A stretch of DNA of 64,000 bases, taken from Vagococcus vulneris (GTDB lineage: Bacteria > Bacillota > Bacilli > Lactobacillales > Vagococcaceae). Made by a program: the position numbers and the translations under genes. The notes below the pieces were generated by a model. That model ran no database searches and was not told the origin of the DNA. It saw only the letters and a list, made by a program, of their open reading frames with translations. Location of the stretch: NCBI RefSeq assembly GCF_003950515.1, contig NZ_NGJS01000003.1:1-64000 (forward strand). Direction: 5' to 3'. Of the stretch, positions 8,812 through 17,130 are shown piece by piece; the first letter of the stretch is position 1; each line of letters begins with the position of its first letter.

Positions 8812-10629
8812 TTAGTTAATGTAATCGTTGGTTAACTCGATAAACTCAGCGACATCTTTTTTAATCATGTTGATTCCAGCTTGCCAGAAATCAGCTTTAG
8901 TTAAATCAACACCTAAATGTTTTTCTGCGAGTTCTTCAGTGTTCATAGACGCAGTATCACGGAGTAAGGCGATATAATCGTCTTCAAAGTTCGTACCTTT
9001 TTCTTTCGCAAAGGCATAGATTCCCATACTGAATAAGTAGCCGAATGTGTACGGGAAGTTATAGAACGGTACAGAATCGATATAGAAGTGCAATTTACTT
9101 GCCCAGAAATGCGGATGGTAACTTGCTAACGAATCGCAGTAAGATTCTTTTTGAGCTGCAACCATTAATTCTGTGATATCTTCATCTGTCAGTAGCTGTT
9201 CTTTACGTTTTTTATGGAAATTATCTTCAAAGATAAAACGTGCATGGATATTCATAAACATGGCAATGGAATTTTGGATTTTAATATCCAATAGATTAAC
9301 TTTTTCTTCAATTGAAGCTGCTTGCTGCAAGGTAGCGTCGGCAACGATTAATTCTGCAAAAGTACTTGCTGTTTCAGCAACGTTCATTGCATAATCCTGA
9401 CTGATAGTTGGTAAATCCCACATCACATGAGAATGGAAGGCATGCCCTAATTCATGTGCAAGTGTTGCTACTTCATTGATTGATTCACCATAAGTCATAA
9501 AGATACGTGATTCTTGACTTTCTGGGAGTCCGGTACAATAGCCGCCAGGACGTTTGCCAGGACGATCTTCAGCTTCAATCCATGATTGTTCGAACGCTTT
9601 TTTTGCAAAATCAGACATTTTAGGACTGAATTTATTAAAGTTTTCAATAATAAATTCAGCGGCTTGGTCAAAAGAGTAGCGCTTTTCTTTAAAGTCACCA
9701 ATTAAGACAGGAGCATCTTGGTCTTGCCATTCCATACGCTTTTTACCAAACAGGTTAGCTTTGCGTGTTAAGAAATCAACGAAAGGTTGTTTATTTTCAC
9801 TGATTGCTCCCCACATAGCTTGCAGTGTTTTTTTAGACATGCGGTTATATTCTAAAGGGATTTCCAGATGATCGGTAATACCGTGGAGTTTATTGGTTGT
9901 TAAACGGAAACCATCTAAATGATTTAGCGTGTCGGCTAAAATAGGCGCTTCTTTGGCCCAAGCCGCTTCCCATTTATTAAACAGATCTTTACGGACGTTG
10001 GCATCGGCATCTCCCATCATGCGGTTGAATGCTTGACCCGCCGATAAGTCCAGTGTTGTACCATCTTTTTCTGTAAAAGGAATGGTTATTTGAGCGACAA
10101 TTGTATCATAATGTGTGCTCCAACCTGTTAAGCCGTCATTGGTCAATTGGTTGATAATCGTTTCTTCAGCTTCGCTTAATAGCCGCTGACCGCGTGTTCG
10201 CATTTCATTTAAATTAAATGCTACACCTTGCTCTTGCAGCAGCGGAATTGCAAGTAGCTGTTTCCAAGCGTCATCAGACATTCCAGTTAATTTTTTAACT
10301 AAAATAATATGACTGTTGTCAAATTCGGTAATTTTACCGTAAATTGCTGCTAAAATAGTTCCAGCCTTTTTGTTGGTAACATCAGCAGACTGAATAGCTG
10401 TTACGTAGCTGACTAATTGAGATAAGCCTTTTTGTGTTGTTTCGATTGTTGAGAAAATCTGATTGAAATCAGCAAAATTCGGAGTGTCGGCCTCAACATT
10501 CCAGTTCTTTACTAAGCCGTCAAATTCTTTTAGTTGTGTGTCAAGTAGTGATAGCCGATCAGATAGTTCTTTTGACTCGACTCCGCCGTCAAATAGTGAA
10601 TCTAAGTCCCAAGTGATTGAATATGTCAT
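8812..10629 (-). CDS. pepF: M3 family oligoendopeptidase F
   Basis: Cytosolic zinc metallopeptidase that cleaves short peptides. It has 605 residues, typical for the M3B family. The zinc-binding HELGH motif spans residues 392-396 in LAHELGHAFHSH, with the third ligand Glu in NVAETASTFAE about 25 residues later. The N-terminal helical domain precedes the catalytic domain. ATG 10629 starts the conserved MTYSITWDLDSLF and has an aaagggg site 11 bases upstream; a longer in-frame start at 10695 lacks one. Monocistronic, with its own terminator. Confidence 0.92.
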   Translation of the reverse strand: MTYSITWDLDSLFDGGVESKELSDRLSLLDTQLKEFDGLVKNWNVEADTPNFADFNQIFSTIETTQKGLSQLVSYVTAIQSADVTNKKAGTILAAIYGKITEFDNSHIILVKKLTGMSDDAWKQLLAIPLLQEQGVAFNLNEMRTRGQRLLSEAEETIINQLTNDGLTGWSTHYDTIVAQITIPFTEKDGTTLDLSAGQAFNRMMGDADANVRKDLFNKWEAAWAKEAPILADTLNHLDGFRLTTNKLHGITDHLEIPLEYNRMSKKTLQAMWGAISENKQPFVDFLTRKANLFGKKRMEWQDQDAPVLIGDFKEKRYSFDQAAEFIIENFNKFSPKMSDFAKKAFEQSWIEAEDRPGKRPGGYCTGLPESQESRIFMTYGESINEVATLAHELGHAFHSHVMWDLPTISQDYAMNVAETASTFAELIVADATLQQAASIEEKVNLLDIKIQNSIAMFMNIHARFIFEDNFHKKRKEQLLTDEDITELMVAAQKESYCDSLASYHPHFWASKLHFYIDSVPFYNFPYTFGYLFSMGIYAFAKEKGTNFEDDYIALLRDTASMNTEELAEKHLGVDLTKADFWQAGINMIKKDVAEFIELTNDYIN

Positions 10630-10747
10630 GAATATATAACCCCTTTCTAATATTATTATCATTATACATGATTTTATCTTATCTGCACTAGTCATTGAAA
10701 TGAGGGAACTGACAGGTTAAGATAGGTATACTATAAGGAGTGACTTG

Positions 10748-11263
10748 ATGAAACATATTTCAAAAGAAAAATTATTTTTACTTATTGCTATGGCTGTGAT
10801 GATTGTTTTATTTTTTAGTTCGTCACAAACGTATGAACAGCAGTCACAAGTGTCTTTGCTAGCAAAGGTATTAAAAAATGAGCCGTTTAAAGGCTTTTTA
10901 TCAAAGTTTTCATTTTCATATGGTGGTTCACCTGTGAGCATTGAAGCGGATGGTTATTTTAAATTTGTAGAATTTTTTATTCGAAAAGGAGCACATTTTC
11001 TGACATTTTTTGTGTTGGGGGGATCGTTGTGTTTAGTGTTATATCATAAAACAAGAAGTTTATTTATTTCAGGGTTATTCGGCTGGCTGAGTGCAACGGG
11101 TTATGCAGCTTTAGATGAGTTTCACCAAATGATTACCGGGGGACGGACGCCGCTGTTTCAAGATGTTGCGTTAGACAGCATTGGAGCGTTAACAGCTTGT
11201 GTTCTGGTGATGCTGATTACCTGGCTAAAAACAGGGAAAGTTAAATCAAAGCGTAAATCATAA
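10748..11263 (+). CDS. VanZ family protein
   Basis: A 171-residue membrane protein of the VanZ-like family. TM segments lie at about 7-25, 79-97, 104-121 and 145-163. The family signature is seen in RKGAHFLTFFVLG and DEFHQMITGGRTPLFQDVALDSIG. VanZ itself gives low-level teicoplanin resistance, but chromosomal VanZ-like genes such as this one mostly have unknown roles, and no other van gene is present. ATG 10748 follows aaggag by 7 bases. It is divergent from pepF and 70 bases before yebC. Confidence 0.85.
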   Translation: MKHISKEKLFLLIAMAVMIVLFFSSSQTYEQQSQVSLLAKVLKNEPFKGFLSKFSFSYGGSPVSIEADGYFKFVEFFIRKGAHFLTFFVLGGSLCLVLYHKTRSLFISGLFGWLSATGYAALDEFHQMITGGRTPLFQDVALDSIGALTACVLVMLITWLKTGKVKSKRKS

Positions 11264-11333
11264 TTTCTGTAATTTGTAGACAAATATATGGTAAAATGTA
11301 GAAGAGTCAACTAATTAGAAAGAAGGGATTAGA

Positions 11334-12059
11334 ATGTCAGGACATTCAAAGTGGAACAATATCAAGGGTAGAAAAGGCGCACAAGATGCGAAACGCGGTA
11401 AAGTTTTTCAAAAATTATCACGTGAAATCTATATGGCTGCCAAAGATGGAGGCCCTGATCCAACCGCTAACCCTTCGTTACGATTAGTTTTAGATAAAGC
11501 CAAAGCGGCTAATATGCCGAATGATAATGTCGATCGGGCCATAAAGAAAGCAACATCATCAGGTGAAGGTGAAAACTATGATGAAGTCATTTATGAAGGG
11601 TATGGTCCTGCAGGCGTTGCAATTTTAGTTCATACATTAACGGATAATCGCAATCGGACATCAACTAACGTACGGGTTGCTTTTAGACGACACGGCGGTT
11701 CAATGGGTGAGTCGGGCTCAGTGGCCTACATGTTTGACCGAAAGGGTTATATCGCTATTGAACGTGAAGGTCTTGATTTAGATGAAGATGCTATGCTGTC
11801 AGCAGTGATTGATGCTGGTGCGGAAGACTTGCTTACATCTGATGAAGTATTTGAAATCTACACAGAACCAGCAGATTTTCCGGATGTACGAGATGCTCTT
11901 GAAGTGCAAGGATTAATATTAGCACAAGCTGAATTAACCATGGTCCCACAAAATTTGATAGAAGTCTCTGATGCAGATAAAAATAAAATTGAGGCTATTG
12001 TTGATGCCTTAGAAGAAGATGATGATGTGTCAGAAGTCTTTACTTCTGCTGATATTTAA
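11334..12059 (+). CDS. yebC: YebC/PmpR family regulatory protein
   Basis: YebC family member, historically called a transcriptional regulator; recent work links YebC-like proteins to translation of proline-rich stretches. 241 residues, full length, with the invariant start [22 protein letters not shown], the Lys/Asp-rich helical bundle domain and an acidic C-terminus. ATG 11334 follows aagaaggg. Its own terminator separates it from the comG operon. Confidence 0.93.
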   Translation: MSGHSKWNNIKGRKGAQDAKRGKVFQKLSREIYMAAKDGGPDPTANPSLRLVLDKAKAANMPNDNVDRAIKKATSSGEGENYDEVIYEGYGPAGVAILVHTLTDNRNRTSTNVRVAFRRHGGSMGESGSVAYMFDRKGYIAIEREGLDLDEDAMLSAVIDAGAEDLLTSDEVFEIYTEPADFPDVRDALEVQGLILAQAELTMVPQNLIEVSDADKNKIEAIVDALEEDDDVSEVFTSADI

Positions 12060-12069
12060 CAATTTGATT

Positions 12070-12098
12070 GAAAAACTCCTTGAAAAAGGGGTTTTTTT
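12070..12098 (+). terminator. Terminator of yebC
   Basis: The arms aaaaactcctt and aaggggttttt, with a short loop and a run of seven T. Confidence 0.8.
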
Positions 12099-12138
12099 AT
12101 TATCCAATCGATTGATTGAAAAAGAATATCTAAATAAT

Positions 12139-12146
12139 TTCGAATA
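12139..12146 (+). promoter_or_regulatory. Candidate ComX/SigX (CIN-box-like) promoter element of comG
   Basis: TTCGAATA differs by one base from the streptococcal/lactococcal competence sigma-factor box TACGAATA and keeps the CGAATA core. It lies 23 bases before the comGA ATG with the ribosome binding site in between, which is the expected position for a -10 element. No sigma-A -10/-35 pair is apparent here. Inference from position and core match only. Confidence 0.55.
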
Positions 12147-12168
12147 TTTATGATGAAAGGAGGATGTC

Positions 12169-13131
12169 ATGTCGGTAAAAAAAATGGCGCGTCGGATCAT
12201 CTTACAAGGAGAAAAACAGCGGATCAGTGATATCTATGTTTTACCTGCGGGCAAGGAAGAATATCAAATTTCATTCAGATATCATCAACAGACAAGCCTT
12301 TATCAGAAACTATCGGTAGAAGAAGGCGAACGACTAATTTTATACTTTAAGTATTTGGGCGGTATGGACGTGTCTGAAAAACGCCGCGTACAAGTCGGCA
12401 GCGGTAAAATAAAATTAACCGAAAAGCATCAATGTCGTATCCGTTTATCTACTGTTGCTGATTTTATGAATCGGGAAACTTTGGTGATCCGCTTGTTGTA
12501 TGATTGGTCAAAAAAGGCAGACCTCAAGTATCTTTTGCCAAATCAGCGCCAGCAAATTAAACGGGCTGTCGGTTTAAATGGACTGTACCTTTTCTCAGGA
12601 CCAACCGGTGCTGGTAAATCAACAACAATGTATCTTCTTGCCAAACATTTGCAGCGTGTTGATGGTAAACAGGTTATTACAATTGAAGATCCTGTTGAAA
12701 TTGAGGATACACAGTTTTTACAGTGTCAGGTGAATGAAGCGATTGGCTTGACTTATTTTGAGTTAATCAAGGTCTGTTTACGACACCGACCTGATTTATT
12801 GATTATTGGCGAAATACGAGACAAGGTCACTGCGGAAATGGCAATTCGTGCGGCATTAACTGGACACTTAGTATTTTCAACAGTTCATGCAAAAGATAAG
12901 CATCATGTTGTTGATCGTCTAGTTGATTTAGGGGTCTCAAAGCTAGAGTTAACTGAATGTCTGCGTGGCATAATTTATCAAGAATTGATTAAAATGAAAG
13001 ACCTGTCCTATGCAGTTTTGTACGATATGACATTTGACGGGGTAGAGGTGGCTAATTGGGAAAAAAGTTTACAGCAAGCGTACGATTTGGGGAAAATTAC
13101 ACAAAAAACTCAAACAAGATATTTGGTGTAG
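12169..13131 (+). CDS. comGA: Competence pilus assembly ATPase ComGA
   Basis: Secretion-type (GspE/PilB) ATPase that powers assembly of the competence pseudopilus on the cytoplasmic face. 320 residues. Walker A is GPTGAGKST (from 144), the Asp-box is VITIEDPVEI, Walker B is DLLIIGEIRD, and the His-box is TGHLVFSTVHAKD. It is shorter than GspE because it lacks the N1 domain, as is normal for ComGA. It starts at ATG 12169 after aggagg. First gene of a seven-gene operon with tight or overlapping joins, behind a ComX-like box. Confidence 0.93.
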   Translation: MSVKKMARRIILQGEKQRISDIYVLPAGKEEYQISFRYHQQTSLYQKLSVEEGERLILYFKYLGGMDVSEKRRVQVGSGKIKLTEKHQCRIRLSTVADFMNRETLVIRLLYDWSKKADLKYLLPNQRQQIKRAVGLNGLYLFSGPTGAGKSTTMYLLAKHLQRVDGKQVITIEDPVEIEDTQFLQCQVNEAIGLTYFELIKVCLRHRPDLLIIGEIRDKVTAEMAIRAALTGHLVFSTVHAKDKHHVVDRLVDLGVSKLELTECLRGIIYQELIKMKDLSYAVLYDMTFDGVEVANWEKSLQQAYDLGKITQKTQTRYLV

Positions 13132-14140
13132 AGGCTTAACAGCTAAAGAGCGGCTAAAGCTGATCTGCTTCTTAAGTGAGTTGCTGTTGAGTGGTTTTAC
13201 ACTTGAAAAAAGTTTGGTGTTTATTGAAACGATTCAGCCCAAGCGGAAAAAAGAGTTGATTAGCGTCAGACGGCAGTTGGGCCACGGCTATCCGTTGAGT
13301 GTCTGCTTAAAGCGTATCGGCTTTCAAAATAGGGAAACCGCACAACTACAATTTGCCGAAATTCATGGTGAATTTCCTCAGACATTAGAGCGGATTGCGA
13401 CCTATTTAAAGGATGTACAGCAACAAAAAGATAAAATGAAAAAAACACTGACGTATCCATTGCTATTAGTCACTTTTTTGATTGGCATGATGTTAGGACT
13501 ACGTTGGTTCATTCTACCACAACTCTCAAGTTTATACGCGGGTAAGCAGTCGACAAATATCGGTTTGATGTTTATTGAGTACTTGCCGTATATCATGGGT
13601 GGTTGTGCTATCCTCGGTTTGTTAAGTATCGGAGTGATTCGCTACTATGTAAAGCATACAGATCCAATTCGTAGTACTAATTTATTCTGTCGTTTGCCTA
13701 TCATCGGCTTGTATTTAAAAGAATATCATACTTCTTTATTTGCAACAGAATGGGGACAGCTCTTGTTAATGGGGATGGAGTTTCGCGAGATAGTCGTCAT
13801 TATGGAGGGTACCGGATATACTCCGTTAATGCAGGCAATGTCAGTGCAGATAAAACACCGTTTAGAACAAGGCTACTCTATTAGACGGGCAATGAGGGAC
13901 TGGCAGTTTTTAACACCGGAGCTGTCATTAATTATTCAACATGGTGAGATGAAAGGGCAGTTAGGTCAAGAATTGGTCATATATGGTCAGGCCGCTTGGT
14001 ACCAGTATATTCAACGAATTGAAAGAAGCATGGTATGGTTTCAACCCATATCTTTCCTGCTTATTGCATTGTTGATTGTTTCGGTTTATGCAGGGCTGTT
14101 GCTACCGATTTATCAGGGAATGGAGGGACTTACTGGATGA
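13055..14140 (+). CDS. comGB: Competence pilus membrane platform protein ComGB
   Basis: GspF/PilC-like inner-membrane platform of the competence pseudopilus, with two T2SF domains and TM helices around VTFLIGMMLGLRWF, GGCAILGLLSIGV and FLLIALLIVSVYAGLLLP. The start is uncertain. The first canonical codon is TTG 13181, which would begin inside the first T2SF helix (LLLSGFTLEKSL) and has a poor ribosome site. The frame stays open back to 13046 and encodes a plausible basic N-terminus (ERLKLICFLSELLLSGF). The coordinates given assume a rare ATT start at 13055, six bases after gagg, overlapping comGA by 77 bases and giving 361 residues. If TTG is used the product is 319 residues. Confidence 0.8.
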   Translation: MGKKVYSKRTIWGKLHKKLKQDIWCRGLTAKERLKLICFLSELLLSGFTLEKSLVFIETIQPKRKKELISVRRQLGHGYPLSVCLKRIGFQNRETAQLQFAEIHGEFPQTLERIATYLKDVQQQKDKMKKTLTYPLLLVTFLIGMMLGLRWFILPQLSSLYAGKQSTNIGLMFIEYLPYIMGGCAILGLLSIGVIRYYVKHTDPIRSTNLFCRLPIIGLYLKEYHTSLFATEWGQLLLMGMEFREIVVIMEGTGYTPLMQAMSVQIKHRLEQGYSIRRAMRDWQFLTPELSLIIQHGEMKGQLGQELVIYGQAAWYQYIQRIERSMVWFQPISFLLIALLIVSVYAGLLLPIYQGMEGLTG

Positions 14141-14478
14141 TGGAAATTAAGAAAAAGCGTTATGAAGCATTTACTTTGTTGGAAATGTTGGTTGTTTTAT
14201 TCATTATTGCCGTTTTATTATTATTATTTGTACCTAATCTAATGAAACATCGTCAACAAATTGTTAAAAATGAGCGTGCAGGTCTGGAAAAGGTGATTGA
14301 AACACAAGCAGAAATGTATTTTATGGACACAAAAAAATATCCTGAAAGTTTATCTGCTTTGCAAACTGCAGGCTACTTAACAGAAGAACAATTTAAAAAA
14401 GCTGATGAACACAAAATAGTATTGCCTAAAGATACTAAAAACACTGAAGCACCTATTGAACCAAACAGAAAAGAATAA
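14137..14478 (+). CDS. comGC: Major competence pseudopilin ComGC
   Basis: Type IV pilin-like major subunit of the DNA-uptake pseudopilus. 113 residues. The leader MMEIKKKRYEA precedes the hydrophobic helix FTLLEMLVVLFIIAVLLLL with the invariant Glu at +5, followed by FVPNLMKH as in Bacillus ComGC. The residue before the cleavage site is Ala instead of the usual Gly, which prepilin peptidase ComC tolerates in some pilins. The start ATG overlaps the comGB stop (ATGA); a ggaggg site lies 7 bases upstream. Confidence 0.92.
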   Translation: MMEIKKKRYEAFTLLEMLVVLFIIAVLLLLFVPNLMKHRQQIVKNERAGLEKVIETQAEMYFMDTKKYPESLSALQTAGYLTEEQFKKADEHKIVLPKDTKNTEAPIEPNRKE

Positions 14479-14487
14479 CAACTAAAT

Positions 14488-14955
14488 ATGAATGACAAAT
14501 ATCAAGGGTTTACTTTAATTGAATTGTTGGTAGTTTTGGTAGTCAGCACTTTTTTCTTACTGTGTCCGTTATTTATGCTCTCGGGCTGGTCAGAGCAATT
14601 AACTAACGAACATACGTTGCAGCAGTTTGAACGAAATTATTACCGAACACAATATCATGCGATTGTCACGGGTAGATCAACAGCTATACACGTTGATTTT
14701 AAAGGAGAACAGACAATTTTTTTTAGATACCGATTACATGGACAACCAAGTAGCAGTAAAACTAAAGAAACAATTTTAAAATTTCCAACAACATTATTTA
14801 TTAAAGAAGCTGGATCGGTAATTGATTTATCAGGTTCAGGAGCTCCAAAAACAATTCATAAGTTTGTTTTTAGAGATACAATAAAAAATGAAGATATTAT
14901 TTATAAAACACAAATCGGCAGCGGAAAGTTAGTGAGACAAAATGAGAAAAACTAA
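14488..14955 (+). CDS. comGD: Competence minor pseudopilin ComGD
   Basis: Minor pseudopilin (155 residues) with leader MNDKYQG, then FTLIELLVVLVVSTFFLLCPLF, carrying the G/F prepilin-peptidase site and Glu+5. The C-terminal region is a small beta-rich globular domain. It begins 10 bases after comGC without a strong ribosome site, so translation is probably coupled. It overlaps comGE by 14 bases. Confidence 0.85.
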   Translation: MNDKYQGFTLIELLVVLVVSTFFLLCPLFMLSGWSEQLTNEHTLQQFERNYYRTQYHAIVTGRSTAIHVDFKGEQTIFFRYRLHGQPSSSKTKETILKFPTTLFIKEAGSVIDLSGSGAPKTIHKFVFRDTIKNEDIIYKTQIGSGKLVRQNEKN

Positions 14956-15238
14956 TTATCAAGGTTATATCTTATTTGAGGCCTTAGTAGCGTTTAGTGC
15001 GTTGGTTGTTTATTTAGGACTACTGAGTTTAGCAGTCACGGGTCAAATTCATCATGAAGAAGAGCAAATAAAGCAGGCAAAGTTGGCTGCTCATGCCTAT
15101 GATTTAATAAAATTACAAAGAAAAACAGATGTGGTCGATTCAATCAAGCAGCGAGAAAGTATTCAGATCAAGCAGCTGACACCAAAGGCACTTGAAATCA
15201 GCCAGTTGAACCGGAAATTAGTGATTTATGAAGAATAA
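14942..15238 (+). CDS. comGE: Competence minor pseudopilin ComGE
   Basis: A 98-residue pseudopilin-like protein. MRKTNYQG is followed by YILFEALVAFSALVVYLGLLSLAV, a prepilin-type N-terminus in which Phe+1 is Tyr and Glu+5 is kept. Named by its position between comGD and comGF; the sequence alone is too short and variable for a firm call. It overlaps both neighbours (14 and 11 bases). Confidence 0.75.
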   Translation: MRKTNYQGYILFEALVAFSALVVYLGLLSLAVTGQIHHEEEQIKQAKLAAHAYDLIKLQRKTDVVDSIKQRESIQIKQLTPKALEISQLNRKLVIYEE

Positions 15239-15668
15239 TCAAGGGTTTACACTATTCGACTGTTTATTGGCTTTGTTGATTCTTACAATCAGCCTGTTAT
15301 TTACAGTACCTTTGGTTAAACAAATTCCGCAATTTAAACAGCGGATGCTACGTCGAACTGACATTGACTATGAGCTAGGGAAAATTCAACTGCAGAATAT
15401 CGTTTACGGGAATCCAATTGCCTCATCAAATAAAGCACAAATAGAATTGATTAATAAGAACCTTCTTAAAGAAAATGAAAAGCTAAAAGAAGAAAAAATA
15501 GTCATCAGTTATTATGCTGAAAATAAGACAATTCGTCGGAAACAAGGACAGCATTATTTAATGATGAATATCGAGGAAGTCACATTTAGTCGATTGGATG
15601 ATGCGGTGCAGGCGGAGGTTAAGACGAATGAAAAAGAAACGCATACGTTTTACTTGTATACAGAATAA
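15228..15668 (+). CDS. comGF: Competence minor pseudopilin ComGF
   Basis: A 146-residue pseudopilin-like protein (ComGF family). MKNNQG precedes FTLFDCLLALLILTISLLF; Asp replaces Glu at +5, as is common in ComGF. The rest is a soluble domain ending in VEVTFSRLDD-like beta strands typical of minor pilins. It overlaps comGE and comGG, consistent with stoichiometric coupled translation. Confidence 0.8.
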   Translation: MKNNQGFTLFDCLLALLILTISLLFTVPLVKQIPQFKQRMLRRTDIDYELGKIQLQNIVYGNPIASSNKAQIELINKNLLKENEKLKEEKIVISYYAENKTIRRKQGQHYLMMNIEEVTFSRLDDAVQAEVKTNEKETHTFYLYTE

Positions 15669-15993
15669 CCATCAGGGCGGTATTTTTTTAGGTATGCTGT
15701 TGCTATTGATACTGCTGAGTACACTGTATTTATTTTTGATTGAAGGAAGTATTGCGCGCCAGAAGTTTTATCGGGATATGGAAAATTATTATCAAGCTAT
15801 GTGTTTAATCGCTCTTGCGGAGCAAAGAGCAGAAGTCCAGCAAGATAAATTAGTACAGAAATCTGCTGTTGTTTATAATATTGGTAAAATCGAAATGAAA
15901 CAGCTCGATACTGAAGGAATTGTTCAGATTACGGCTACATTAAACAATGATTTCGTGATTATGAAAAAAATTAGAATAAATTCACAAGAATAA
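15628..15993 (+). CDS. comGG: Competence minor pseudopilin ComGG
   Basis: Last gene of the comG operon; 121 residues. A basic N-terminus precedes one TM helix (GGIFLGMLLLLILLSTLYLFLI), and the rest resembles the ComGG tip-complex pseudopilin, which lacks a normal prepilin signal. ATG 15628 has ggcggagg 9 bases upstream; an in-frame ATG at 15598 inside comGF has no such site. The call rests mainly on operon position. Its stop lies inside the terminator stem. Confidence 0.75.
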   Translation: MKKKRIRFTCIQNNHQGGIFLGMLLLLILLSTLYLFLIEGSIARQKFYRDMENYYQAMCLIALAEQRAEVQQDKLVQKSAVVYNIGKIEMKQLDTEGIVQITATLNNDFVIMKKIRINSQE

Positions 15994-16016
15994 GAAAATA
16001 TTTTCTTATTCTTTTT
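15986..16016 (+). terminator. Terminator of the comG operon
   Basis: A near-perfect inverted repeat (aagaataagaaaat / attttcttattctt) with almost no loop is followed by five T. The 5' arm includes the comGG stop codon. Confidence 0.75.
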
Positions 16017-16107
16017 CTGTATTTTAAACCTTGAATTATTCGTTTTCATTCGCTAAAATAAAACAGTAAAGGACTTTTGTTATTATGGGATGGAAGAGGT
16101 GACAGGT

Positions 16108-17127
16108 GTGTCTCAAACTGATATCGAAAAAGGCTTTCAATTAATTTGTGAATCAGTTGGAGCGTTACAAGAAGCACTAGACACGTCTTTTTTTGATGCG
16201 TATATTGAGAATCAAGAAAATTATCTTGATCAGCAGAGTGTTCGAGTGATTGATAATGTACCAACAAAAGAAGAAACAGCAGCAATAGAAGCGGTTTATC
16301 AACGACTTAACAGCTTGTCATTAACGGCCGAAGATAAACGAAAAGTGACACAACTTGTTTTATTACAAGGACTGAAAGAAGAAAAAATCCAGCCAAACCA
16401 TCAATTAACTCCTGATGGAATAGGTTTTTTGTTTGTATATCTGTTGGAACAGCTGGCAGCTGATAAAAAGAGCCTAACTCTTTTTGATCCAGTAGTGGGT
16501 ACAGGCAATCTGCTTTATACCATTATGACTAATTTGGCATTAGCTGGTTATCAGACAAAGAGTTATGGTGTCGATGCGGATGAAACATTGTTGAGTATTG
16601 GTTCTGTCAATAGAGACTGGTGTGAATTAGATACTGAACTGATTCACCAAGATAGTTTGCACCCATTGCTGATTGATCCGGTTGATTTTGCTATAGCAGA
16701 TTTACCAGTCGGTTTCTATCCAGATGATGAGCGTGCAGCAGCATATAAAGTGGCGGCGCAATCAGGACACACATATGCGCATCATTTATTAATGGAACAA
16801 GCGATGGCGCATGTAAAAGCAGATGGTTTCGGTGTCTTCTTAGTACCGACTAATTTTTTAGAGACTGATCAAGCAGGTGAACTAAAAAATTGGTTGTTGA
16901 AAGATGTTTATTTACAAGCAGTCTTGCAGCTACCGGCTGTACTGTTTAAAAATAAAGATACGAGCAAATCAATAATTATTATTCAAAATCCAGGTAAAAC
17001 AGCTGCTCAAGCCCAAGAAATTTTGCTGGCTGAATTGCCGTCATTAAAGGAAAATCAAGCGGTTATTTCCTTTATTAATCAATTTCGCTCATGGCGAGAA
17101 AAAAACATACTAGTTGAGGGAGAATAA
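16108..17127 (+). CDS. Class I SAM-dependent methyltransferase, YtxK-like
   Basis: N6-adenine-methyltransferase-like protein (COG0827) found between comG and ackA in many Firmicutes. The Rossmann SAM-binding motif is FDPVVGTGNLLYT, and the catalytic NPPY-like motif reads ADLPVGFYP. The N-terminal ~90 residues form the family's helical domain. Start GTG 16108 follows a full gaggtga site by 5 bases; an ATG at 16090 has none, so the GTG is chosen (339 residues). The substrate is unknown; there is no partner restriction enzyme nearby. ackA follows after 3 bases and is probably co-transcribed. Confidence 0.85.
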   Translation: MSQTDIEKGFQLICESVGALQEALDTSFFDAYIENQENYLDQQSVRVIDNVPTKEETAAIEAVYQRLNSLSLTAEDKRKVTQLVLLQGLKEEKIQPNHQLTPDGIGFLFVYLLEQLAADKKSLTLFDPVVGTGNLLYTIMTNLALAGYQTKSYGVDADETLLSIGSVNRDWCELDTELIHQDSLHPLLIDPVDFAIADLPVGFYPDDERAAAYKVAAQSGHTYAHHLLMEQAMAHVKADGFGVFLVPTNFLETDQAGELKNWLLKDVYLQAVLQLPAVLFKNKDTSKSIIIIQNPGKTAAQAQEILLAELPSLKENQAVISFINQFRSWREKNILVEGE

Positions 17128-17130
17128 GAA

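Noticed and set aside
10748-11263. Glycopeptide resistance gene (vanZ)
   Set aside because: Only a chromosomal VanZ-domain protein; no vanHAX or regulatory genes near, so no resistance cassette.
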